From contig CAMWRN010000136.1 of assembly GCA_947176675.1 (NCBI GenBank), positions 1 through 6,655 on the forward strand: a stretch of 6,655 nucleotides of DNA. Reading direction: 5' to 3'. Position 1 is the stretch's first letter. Every line of letters begins with the position of its first letter. The notes beneath the pieces are model-generated. The model searched no databases and was not told where the DNA came from. It saw only the letters and a list, made by a program, of their open reading frames with translations. A program made the position numbers and the translations under genes. This stretch comes from an uncultured Clostridia bacterium. Its GTDB lineage: Bacteria; Bacillota; Clostridia; Oscillospirales; Ruminococcaceae. This document shows positions 1 through 6,600 of the stretch, one piece after another.

Positions 1-3000
1 TAAATATTCATCATAAATATATTTCCGTCGCTGCAAACTCCTGCCGAGGAGGACACATCTTCCGCAACGGAAAGAATTTCTATACTTGAACCGTCATACT
101 GCACCGTCATATAAACGGTATCTCCTGAGGACGCTCTAATAACATTTTCTATCATTTCGGTACTCTGACCAGATAACATGCTAAAGTTTTTGGAAACATT
201 CTTTCCGTCTGACGCTCTCTTTATGTACAAAGTATGACGGCCAAAATCTACCGAATCAAATTTTGCAATACCGTTTTCGTCTGTCTTTGCATACTTGGGA
301 ACAGAGTGAAGCTCCATTGAAAGCCCCGAAACAGCGTTGCCGTCTGCGTCTACAACTCTGATGACCGTGGTTACCGAACCTTTATCATTGACCTTGCCTG
401 TATTTGAAACACCTGCCGAGTTCTCGCTGTTTCCACCGTTCCCACCGTTTCCGCTGTTCCCGCCGTTTCCTCCGTTTCCGCCATTGCTTATATAGTCAAT
501 GTATACGTTCTGAGCAGATCTTTTAAGCTCGTTGGTATCGGACGTTCTGAACTCCGCAGCAAGAGTATGCGGAACAGTGTTATCCGTTACACCGATATGC
601 TCAAAGGTTTGCGCACGGACTGTGATCTTGGTCGAACCTTCTTCAGCGTCATAATCACTGCCCTCTGTAAGCTTTATACCGTTTATATAGAAGGCTTGAA
701 GCTCAGAAAGCGGTCCCTCGGACCAGAACAGGTCGTTGTCTATCACAATTCTGTCAACTGTTGGATTTTCAGCAGAGCCTGCGTAATAGACTGTAATGTA
801 CTTAGAAACTCTTTCTACCAGCAAATGGCCCTGTATATCACTGTTTGCCGCGTCAACATTTTCATCGGTGTTGTCTTCTATGACAATTGTATAACTGCGT
901 GTGCAGGTGTATGGCAAACCGTTATCCTGCTTTTTTCCGTTGTATACAGCCTTAACGGTAAAGGTGAATTCACCTGTCTCCATAGGAATGCCGTAAAGCT
1001 CGCCATTCGGACGAAGCTCAATTCCGTCGGGAAGCTCGCCGCCTGAAATACTGAACTGCATGGCGTTGCTTCCGTACATATTGTTGGTCATAATAACGCT
1101 TGAATACGGAACGTACTTAACGCCGTCATACAGCTCGTCGGTGGTAATTTTAGGTATACCAGCGATACCCGTCAAGGCAATATCAACCGAACCACCGTTT
1201 GCTGACGAAATTGTAAGCGTACCCGAAACCTCACCGAAATAATCCTCATCTATAGGAACAAGACGTACCTTTGCAATATTATCGGAATTTGAGGTCTTTG
1301 TAAACGCCGCAAGCTTTTTCACGCTACCGTCAACAACTGTCCAGTAATCATCAAGCTTTACTCCTTGAGCGTCTCCACTCAGCAAAACATTAATGCCCGT
1401 AAGCTCAGCATCTCCTATGTTCGCAAAGAAAATATCATGGCTATAATTATTTATTGAATCAAGGAACACCTCACGCTGAGGAATACCGCTACTGCTGAAA
1501 TGGTCGGGATTATTCACAGCATTTACAAACAGTTTTGCACCGCTTTGCTGTGTAACAAAGGTTACCCAGTAGTTTTTGAGGTGTGTACCGCTTTCCGAAG
1601 CGGCAGAATACTGAATGGCTTTTCCCGATTCAAATGTTATGGGAGATTCACCTGATTTTTGAATTCCCTGATAGCCGTTTGCGTATACGTTCACACCCGA
1701 ATCGCTGCTAAAAACAGGGTAGATTACAGTACCGTCCGCAACAGGGTTTCCTCCGTCAAGAACAAACAATGTCTGATAACCGTTTTTGTAATAAGAATCG
1801 TCTGTACTTGGCAGCTTGTAGCTGGATAAAAAAGTTGTACCGTTGTTTCCGTCATCTGTCTCAGCACGGTAAATACTAAAATAAGTATCGTCGGAAAGTA
1901 TTTCTTCACCGCTTGATTCAATAATAGCAACATATGCATTAGCGCCGAAAGATATATTGTATATATTTTCTGCGGTAACTACTACAGATTTTATTCTTAC
2001 AGGTGTCCCATCGATTAGATAAGCCGTCGTTTCAGGAAACTGCGAAAGATTAACAGGTGTACCATATCCAAATAAAGAATCCTTTATATCAGTTCCGTTT
2101 ATGTCATTTCCAAAACAGGCTTTCCTTATTTTGGATGAGTCACGTTCCGCGATATAATTGGAATGATTTTGAGCGTTGTCATCACCGTAGTCTCTGTAAT
2201 ATGCACTAACATACACATTTTTTAATTCACTGAAATCATTGGCTATATAAATTTTTTCGCTGAATGATAAAGGATAACGTCCGTTTGGCTCTTCATACAA
2301 ACCTGCCACTATATATGATGCACTATTACATCTTGCAGTCAAGGACATTGAACTGCCAACATGAGAAAAAACTATATTTATTGGATAAAAATTTTTTACA
2401 CCGTTTGTACCATTAACCACAGCTGTAATATTTGAATTCCAAAAAGCCCAATATGATTCTCTGGTCATTTTATATGGTTCACTTTTTCCGTCATAAATTA
2501 TATACGGAGTAATGTTTACAGCATTATCCAGAGCCGACTCGTCCCGAATTATTCCCTTGTAAAATTCTATATTATTTTTATTCAAGTTATTAGAAAGAGC
2601 AATTTGAAAATACAAATCATAGTTTACTAATCCATATTCTGAATATATTATGTTCCCATATGTATTCCATGAACTCGCATTCCATATACCGTTACCGCTA
2701 TAATTAGAATACGCGTCATGAATTGTAATCTCTTGTTTATTTTTATCAAACGCTTTTAATTCAAAATAATCTTCCATGAATTTGAAAGAAATATTTATGG
2801 CATAAAATTTATTGTCAATATTAAGTTGGTCGTCACTTAGAATAAAATATATTCTGTAAATATTGTAATGCGGTTCAATTATGTCATTCCAACCAACGGG
2901 ATGATAATCGTCATCGTTAAATGAATACATAATTGTGCCCGAATAAACCCCCGAAGCGCTGATAACTCCATCCTCGGCGAGAGCTTGGCTCAATGCTTCC

Positions 3001-3344
3001 CTTGCATACAAAGCGTATCTGGAGTTATATTCAAGCCCTTCCGGAATTCCGCCCGTACGGTCAATTGTGACTGATTTTTCTATTCTTGTCAGCGGCAGCA
3101 AACTGAACGGCATGATACCGCCGTCGTCACCGTCTGAAATAATTTTGTCATCTTGTTTAATTTCCTCTTCTGTGTCATTGCTTTCATTTTTTTCTCCTGT
3201 CTGCGGCTCGCCGTCAGATACTCCATGATCCGAGTACGAGCCCTCAGGCTGCTGTTCGATCTCATCAGCCCACACCGTCGGCACCGCGCATACGGACAAC
3301 GCCAGTGCAAGCATAAGAGCCATCAGCTTTTTGGTTATCTTCAT
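1..3344 (-). CDS. Secreted multi-domain surface protein with Ig-like modules (3' end outside window)
   Basis: Reading from ATG at 3344, 1114 codons run to the left edge without a stop; the last two bases are TA, so the next codon is Tyr or a stop. Residues 1-26 form a signal peptide: basic start KITKK, hydrophobic core LMALMLALALSV, likely cleavage after VWA. Residues 27-78 are an acidic, disordered-looking linker. Residues about 79-430 are rich in Asn, Tyr and Ile and match no family I recognise. About 636-729 resembles an ASPM/Hydin-type 'choice-of-anchor' beta domain ending GTLTISSANGG...ALTGIAG. About 731-825 is a putative-Ig (He_PIG) domain with LPDGIEL and NGELYGIP. About 885-935 resembles an X2-type Ig-like module (YINGIKLTEGSDY). 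Residues 954-975 are a Gly/Asn hinge. About 991-1042 looks like a Cna-B/carboxypeptidase-regulatory fold (VVDADGNAVSG, TDENGIAKF). No catalytic motif, LPXTG, dockerin or C-terminal membrane helix is visible in the window. The likely role is adhesion or binding at the cell surface, inferred from architecture only. It lies 35 bases after the kinase gene and is probably co-transcribed with it. Confidence 0.9.
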   Translation of the reverse strand, partial: MKITKKLMALMLALALSVCAVPTVWADEIEQQPEGSYSDHGVSDGEPQTGEKNESNDTEEEIKQDDKIISDGDDGGIMPFSLLPLTRIEKSVTIDRTGGIPEGLEYNSRYALYAREALSQALAEDGVISASGVYSGTIMYSFNDDDYHPVGWNDIIEPHYNIYRIYFILSDDQLNIDNKFYAINISFKFMEDYFELKAFDKNKQEITIHDAYSNYSGNGIWNASSWNTYGNIIYSEYGLVNYDLYFQIALSNNLNKNNIEFYKGIIRDESALDNAVNITPYIIYDGKSEPYKMTRESYWAFWNSNITAVVNGTNGVKNFYPINIVFSHVGSSMSLTARCNSASYIVAGLYEEPNGRYPLSFSEKIYIANDFSELKNVYVSAYYRDYGDDNAQNHSNYIAERDSSKIRKACFGNDINGTDIKDSLFGYGTPVNLSQFPETTAYLIDGTPVRIKSVVVTAENIYNISFGANAYVAIIESSGEEILSDDTYFSIYRAETDDGNNGTTFLSSYKLPSTDDSYYKNGYQTLFVLDGGNPVADGTVIYPVFSSDSGVNVYANGYQGIQKSGESPITFESGKAIQYSAASESGTHLKNYWVTFVTQQSGAKLFVNAVNNPDHFSSSGIPQREVFLDSINNYSHDIFFANIGDAELTGINVLLSGDAQGVKLDDYWTVVDGSVKKLAAFTKTSNSDNIAKVRLVPIDEDYFGEVSGTLTISSANGGSVDIALTGIAGIPKITTDELYDGVKYVPYSSVIMTNNMYGSNAMQFSISGGELPDGIELRPNGELYGIPMETGEFTFTVKAVYNGKKQDNGLPYTCTRSYTIVIEDNTDENVDAANSDIQGHLLVERVSKYITVYYAGSAENPTVDRIVIDNDLFWSEGPLSELQAFYINGIKLTEGSDYDAEEGSTKITVRAQTFEHIGVTDNTVPHTLAAEFRTSDTNELKRSAQNVYIDYISNGGNGGNGGNSGNGGNGGNSENSAGVSNTGKVNDKGSVTTVIRVVDADGNAVSGLSMELHSVPKYAKTDENGIAKFDSVDFGRHTLYIKRASDGKNVSKNFSMLSGQSTEMIENVIRASSGDTVYMTVQYDGSSIEILSVAEDVSSSAGVCSDGNIFMMNI
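420..485 (-). repeat. Gly-Gly-Asn tandem repeat (coding hinge)
   Basis: Residues 954-975 of the secreted protein are a run of Gly-Gly-Asn triplets with serines at 964 and 973, in 9-base near-repeats (GGAAACGGN). The tract separates the X2-like module from the Cna-B-like module and is probably a flexible linker. Its regular 9-base unit makes it prone to length change by slippage. Confidence 0.85.
2041..2940. other. Low-GC segment inside the secreted protein gene
   Basis: By hand count of 60-base rows, 2041-2940 is about 31% GC. The part of the same gene at 2941-3300 is about 50%, and 1021-1380 about 46%. The right boundary is sharp: row 2941-3000 is about 55% and row 2881-2940 about 38%. The left boundary is gradual. 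The reading frame stays open throughout. The segment covers roughly residues 135-435, most of the unassigned N-terminal region, and uses many AAT, ATA and AAA codons. This fits a domain acquired or exchanged from a lower-GC source, although an Asn/Ile/Lys-rich protein would itself lower GC. Confidence 0.7.
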
Positions 3345-3354
3345 TACAACCATT

Positions 3355-3360
3355 TCCTTT
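3355..3360 (-). promoter_or_regulatory. Shine-Dalgarno site of the secreted protein gene
   Basis: AAAGGA lies 10 bases before the ATG at 3344 but only 1 base before the in-frame ATG at 3353. This favours 3344, which also puts the signal peptide's basic residues right at the N terminus. The 3353 start would add Met-Val-Val. The 35-base gap from the kinase stop is very AT-rich and shows no hairpin or terminator. Confidence 0.65.
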
Positions 3361-3379
3361 CTTTAAATAAATATATGAA

Positions 3380-6298
3380 TTAAAGCATTTCTGCGTAATT
3401 CCGATAGCTTTTCGCCTTTTCCTTAAGCTCGTCAAGCTCAAATATGGGCGAAACTTTTATGTTTCCTGCGGGTAGGTCGTATATAAGCGTATCCCCCGCA
3501 ATATCGCACAAATACGGCATTTTTGCGATCGGCTCAAACTTTTTGTTCATAAGCACTCCATAGTACATACCCTCGGCGGAAATATACTGCGCGATTACAT
3601 ACCTGTTCGTTTCGGTTACGTACGTAAGATAATCCTCGCTGTTCAGCATAGCTATCTCCCCGCCTGTTTCTTTGTCGTAGGCTGTCGGAGTACCATGCAG
3701 AGGAGATCTCACAATGAAGCTTGCTGTTTCAAGCTCCTCGTCGAGGCTTTCGACAGGCGGAGCAATTTCATTCTCCGAAATGATTTCTCCCGTCTTTGCC
3801 GAATAACAAACCACCCTGCCGCTATAATATGTGACCTCAAGGCAGTCGCCGTCGTGTCGATACTGCTGGTCGTAAACCTTTTCCGCGTCGGGAATTTTAA
3901 CAGCCGTTTTTATACTGCCGTCGTGATCTACTATGGTAAATCCATTAAAATCAAACAGCATAACGCTTGAGCGGTCTGAAAGCACCCTTGCTTCGCTGTG
4001 CTTTATTTTCGGATCGTAACTCATTATGCATGAATCACTGCTGTCCCTCATCTTCAATACCTCTATTACAGGAGTATTTCTGTCAGCCAAAACTACATAT
4101 TCATCTGTTATCAGAACAAAATCAGGTTTGATCTCACGCTGTTCCGACTGAAGCAGTCCCGCACCGCTGAAAAATACAGAGTAACTCTCGTCAGCGGATA
4201 CAATGACATATTTCCCGGAAATATCAAAGCTGTCTATATTTTTATTTTCTGTGTACGCAGCCGCTGTTTGCTCAAAGGTTTCTGTGTCCATCATAACCAG
4301 CGTGTCGTTCAGCGAAACATACAGCCTGCCGTCATAAGCTTTTACGGCGAAAACTGTGTTGCTGTCCATACCTCCCAAATACTGGGCATCAGCGCAGTCT
4401 ATAAGTCCTAATTGCGAGCCTGATGCGCCTGCCGCTGAAAAAGCAAAAACACTGCCGATGAAATTACCGTCAAAATGCGAATAGTCAGAAGCGTCATAAA
4501 CGACAATATCCCGCTGATCATCGTAAATATGCATTACACCGAGATATCCGTCCGAAAGACTTACAGCACACATACTTCCGTCCTCGTTCAGCTCAAAAAC
4601 GTTCCTGTCGGCGTCGGCAAATCTGTCGTTTTCGGGAACGTTAAGATTCCTGCCGTCAAGCTCCTGCAAAGAAATAAGTTCACCCGATTTTACATCATAA
4701 AATTTTAACGTATCATCAGATCTGTAAATTGCCGCAGCTGTAGACCCATCCCCCGAAACCGCTATAGCAGTGGCAGGCTCGCCTTGCCAGAGAACAGTAT
4801 CAGTTGAGATATCATACGCTGTAAGACCGTCTTTCCCCGCATAAAGTATCTCATTACCGCCGATAAATTCTGCCTCGCAATAGGCAGAATCAAGGGTGGG
4901 CAGTGTCTTTATAAGTTCGCCCGAAGCAATATCATAAAACGCAAGCTCATAAGCATAGAATACCAAAAGCATATCTTCATTCGGCGATTTGAGTACCCTG
5001 AACGGCGCGGAGGGCAGGTTTATAGTATAATGCGGCTTAAAGCTGTCCGACATATCATATACCCCAAGTGCATTTGTAAGCGCAAGCTGCGCTTCGGCGG
5101 TATAAGGTATATCAAACACTTTTGGATCATCAATAAGCGCATCCGAAGCAAGGTCGACCGCTTTCCTAACGTCCCCGCGTAAAAGCGCCTCCGCCGAATC
5201 AGCCGCCAGAACATACGCCGCCTTTATTCGTTCGGTTTGCTTAAGACCAGTAAATACGGCGGCTCCTCCTATGATAAAAAGCATCGAAAAAAAAGACGCT
5301 GCGACAGCTAACTGCTTTTTTCTGCGCTTTGTACGTATGTCATTTTTCCAAAGGCTGTTTATCTCAGCCAGCATTTCCTCCGCTGAACCGAACCGCAGGT
5401 CAGGATTGGGCATCATTGCCTTTTTGACAATATCCGAGATCAGCGGACTTACCTCATTGTAAGGAAGAGGTTCAACCTGCTTTGCGTCCTTAGGAGGCTT
5501 TTTCCCGCTAAGGAGATGGTACATGGTTGCTCCAACGCTGTAAATATCGGAACGTGCGTCTGGAACAATGATTTTTTTTACAGATGATGAATAACTGCTG
5601 CCTTCTGCCGTATTATCCAAATTTCGCAAAAGCTGTGCGGTCTCATTTTCGGCAAGAACTGTTTTGTCATCGTCAGCCAACTCTGTTTTATCATCGTCTG
5701 TAAGAACAGTTTTTTCAATTTTATAATGCGTGTTTTTTCCGCCGAATGAATAATCTATTCCATAATGTTCAGGCGAAGAATATCCGTCACTTTTTCCTAT
5801 AACAGTTTCAATCCCTATAGCCAAAGAAATGTTGAAATCTATCAAGCAGATGTTCTTATCGGGGCGTATCATTATATTGGCAGGTTTTACATCACTGTGT
5901 ACGTATCCTTTGGGCGGTTTGCCGTGAATCGGCGCATGCAGGTACGCAAGCGCCTCCAAAAGCTGTTTTATCCAAAATATCACCTGCGCCTGCGGAAATT
6001 TAACCTCTCTTTTTAACATCTTATCAAGGCTTTCTCCGTCAACGAAATCCATAACGGTATATGAAGTATCGCCTTCAATAAAATAATCATATACCTGCGG
6101 GATATAAGTGTGATTAAGTTCTTTCAGAACATCGACTTCACGGCGCAGAAGCACAGCCCGTGTATTGACGCTTCGTTTGTCCGCTTTCAGAACGACTTTT
6201 TTTCCGAGACGCAGATGATTGGCAAGATAAACAACACCGCCGCCGCCTTTTCCCAGCTCTCCGATTATTTCATACGTTGAATCTATTATATCTGACAT
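3380..6298 (-). CDS. Transmembrane Ser/Thr protein kinase with extracytoplasmic WD40/PQQ-like beta-propeller
   Basis: This 972-residue protein should phosphorylate Ser/Thr in the cytoplasm in response to an external signal. Kinase features (ATG at 6298 = residue 1): glycine loop GKGGGGVV at 16-23, ATP-binding Lys38, helix-C Glu54, catalytic loop HSDVKPAN at 134-141 (Asp136, Lys138, Asn141), DFN at 154-156 in place of DFG, SPE at 175-177 in place of APE, Asp251 in ARSDIYS, and Arg302 near the domain end. A loop of about 65 residues (181-246) between SPE and Asp251 carries Thr-x-Leu repeats. A basic stretch, TKRRKK (323-328), precedes one membrane helix at about 330-351. This puts the C terminus outside. 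A helical segment (355-412), of the kind that often precedes WD40 propellers, leads to a propeller at about 420-945. Blade-like motifs are YDIASGEL (455), YDISTD (495), YDVKSGEL (534), MDTETFEQ (670), YSAKTGEI (832) and YDKETGGE (874). The plan recalls PknD and AfsK, kinases with propeller sensors. All core catalytic residues are present, so activity is likely. It is probably co-transcribed with both neighbours. Confidence 0.96.
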   Translation of the reverse strand: MSDIIDSTYEIIGELGKGGGGVVYLANHLRLGKKVVLKADKRSVNTRAVLLRREVDVLKELNHTYIPQVYDYFIEGDTSYTVMDFVDGESLDKMLKREVKFPQAQVIFWIKQLLEALAYLHAPIHGKPPKGYVHSDVKPANIMIRPDKNICLIDFNISLAIGIETVIGKSDGYSSPEHYGIDYSFGGKNTHYKIEKTVLTDDDKTELADDDKTVLAENETAQLLRNLDNTAEGSSYSSSVKKIIVPDARSDIYSVGATMYHLLSGKKPPKDAKQVEPLPYNEVSPLISDIVKKAMMPNPDLRFGSAEEMLAEINSLWKNDIRTKRRKKQLAVAASFFSMLFIIGGAAVFTGLKQTERIKAAYVLAADSAEALLRGDVRKAVDLASDALIDDPKVFDIPYTAEAQLALTNALGVYDMSDSFKPHYTINLPSAPFRVLKSPNEDMLLVFYAYELAFYDIASGELIKTLPTLDSAYCEAEFIGGNEILYAGKDGLTAYDISTDTVLWQGEPATAIAVSGDGSTAAAIYRSDDTLKFYDVKSGELISLQELDGRNLNVPENDRFADADRNVFELNEDGSMCAVSLSDGYLGVMHIYDDQRDIVVYDASDYSHFDGNFIGSVFAFSAAGASGSQLGLIDCADAQYLGGMDSNTVFAVKAYDGRLYVSLNDTLVMMDTETFEQTAAAYTENKNIDSFDISGKYVIVSADESYSVFFSGAGLLQSEQREIKPDFVLITDEYVVLADRNTPVIEVLKMRDSSDSCIMSYDPKIKHSEARVLSDRSSVMLFDFNGFTIVDHDGSIKTAVKIPDAEKVYDQQYRHDGDCLEVTYYSGRVVCYSAKTGEIISENEIAPPVESLDEELETASFIVRSPLHGTPTAYDKETGGEIAMLNSEDYLTYVTETNRYVIAQYISAEGMYYGVLMNKKFEPIAKMPYLCDIAGDTLIYDLPAGNIKVSPIFELDELKEKAKSYRNYAEML
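5639..5716 (-). repeat. Tandem acidic Thr-x-Leu repeat inside the kinase domain
   Basis: Kinase residues 195-220 read as successive units: KTVLT, DDDKTELA, DDDKTVLA, then ENETAQLL. The candidate threonines are T197, T205, T213 and T220, spaced 8, 8 and 7 residues apart. Two units (GAC GAT GAT/C AAA ACA ...) are close copies at the DNA level with a 24-base period. The stretch lies in the loop between SPE and Asp251, which should be exposed at the kinase surface. FHA domains read phosphothreonine with strong dependence on the +3 residue and nearby acidic context. A docking role is therefore plausible but inferred. Confidence 0.8.
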
Positions 6299-6303
6299 TA
6301 CGA

Positions 6304-6309
6304 TCACCT
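6304..6309 (-). promoter_or_regulatory. Shine-Dalgarno site of the kinase gene
   Basis: AGGTGA matches the anti-Shine-Dalgarno 3' part exactly and sits 5 bases before the ATG at 6298. The in-frame GTG at 6307 lies inside this site and therefore cannot use it, so the kinase most likely begins at 6298 (972 residues). The site immediately follows the TAG of the small upstream gene, which suggests translational coupling. Confidence 0.85.
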
Positions 6310-6310
6310 G

Positions 6311-6463
6311 CTAAATATTTTTAGGCCCGTATTCTTTTTCAAGACGTTTTTTCAGTTTCGATCCCGATAACAGAAAAAATACCGCAAACAAAGCTGCCGC
6401 CAAAAGTGAGACTGCCAGCAGGATCATACCCGCTCTCAATAATTCTTCACCGTATAGGTGCAT
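6311..6463 (-). CDS. Small single-pass membrane protein (50 residues)
   Basis: I do not recognise a named family. The sequence has a short N-terminal segment (MHLYGEELLR), one strongly hydrophobic helix at about 12-34 (ILLAVSLLAAALFAVFFLL), then a basic, helical tail with KLKKRLEKEYG. By the positive-inside rule the tail is cytoplasmic and the N terminus outside. The chosen ATG at 6463 has an excellent ribosome site (GGGAGGA, 7 bases upstream). Extending the frame to 6538 adds 25 residues of non-protein-like sequence across the hairpin and ribosome site. The stop is 12 bases before the kinase ATG, so the two are probably translated together and may interact in the membrane. Its reality is supported by the ribosome site, the clear membrane helix and the tight spacing. 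Its function is unknown. Confidence 0.85.
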   Translation of the reverse strand: MHLYGEELLRAGMILLAVSLLAAALFAVFFLLSGSKLKKRLEKEYGPKNI

Positions 6464-6470
6464 TATTTTA

Positions 6471-6477
6471 TCCTCCC
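6471..6477 (-). promoter_or_regulatory. Shine-Dalgarno site of the small membrane protein gene
   Basis: GGGAGGA lies 7 bases before the ATG at 6463, the strongest ribosome site in the window. It fixes the start at 6463 rather than the in-frame ATG at 6538, which has no comparable site. Confidence 0.85.
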
Positions 6478-6497
6478 TGTTACAATAAATATAGTCG

Positions 6498-6528
6498 GTA
6501 AATCCATGACAAGCCAGCCATGGTTTAC
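6498..6528 (-). repeat. Inverted repeat / hairpin upstream of the small gene
   Basis: GTAAACCATG (6528-6519) pairs with CATGG-A-TTTAC (6508-6498) to give 10 base pairs, one bulged A at 6503 and a 10-base loop. It sits 34 bases before the ATG at 6463, in the 137-base gap. No run of T follows on either strand, so it is not a typical intrinsic terminator. It could be an operator or an mRNA leader hairpin. No clear promoter was found around it. Confidence 0.55.
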
Positions 6529-6600
6529 ACGCGCTCATACTTAAGATATAATGGAAGCAGTGATTGGACTGACGTAAGTATTTCTAAGCGCGGCTCCCCA

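Noticed and set aside
567..1046. Plus-strand open frame of 159 codons
   Set aside because: It lies opposite the continuous minus-strand secreted protein, has no ribosome site and translates to an uncharacteristic Cys/Val-rich sequence. It is a shadow of the real gene.
3288..3299. Lipobox (LSVC) making the secreted protein a lipoprotein
   Set aside because: Val rather than Gly, Ala or Ser precedes Cys19, which sits inside the hydrophobic core. VWA at 24-26 fits ordinary signal peptidase better.
3089..3383. Short open frames on both strands around the start of the secreted protein
   Set aside because: They overlap the signal peptide and acidic linker coding region or its leader in other frames. 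They have low-complexity translations and no ribosome sites.
5639..5716. DDDK repeats as calcium-binding loops
   Set aside because: The spacing lacks the Dx[DN]xDG pattern, and the segment is cytoplasmic.
5765..6016. Plus-strand open frame of 83 codons within the kinase gene
   Set aside because: It lies antisense to the most conserved kinase motifs (HSD, DFN, SPE), whose constraint explains the open frame.
3380..6298. Pseudokinase interpretation because of HSD and DFN
   Set aside because: The glycine loop, Lys38, Glu54, Asp136, Asn141 and Asp154 are all intact. The changed positions are not directly catalytic.
6305..6307. GTG as kinase start
   Set aside because: The codon lies within the AGGTGA ribosome site. 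The ATG at 6298 has proper 5-base spacing.
6484..6512. Promoter with TTGTCA and TTTATT, 17 bases apart
   Set aside because: The -10 match is weak, and transcription would start at about the ribosome site, leaving no usable leader.
6464..6538. Longer form of the small membrane protein starting at 6538
   Set aside because: The extra 25 residues are encoded by the hairpin and ribosome-site region and are rich in Cys and Trp. No ribosome site precedes 6538.
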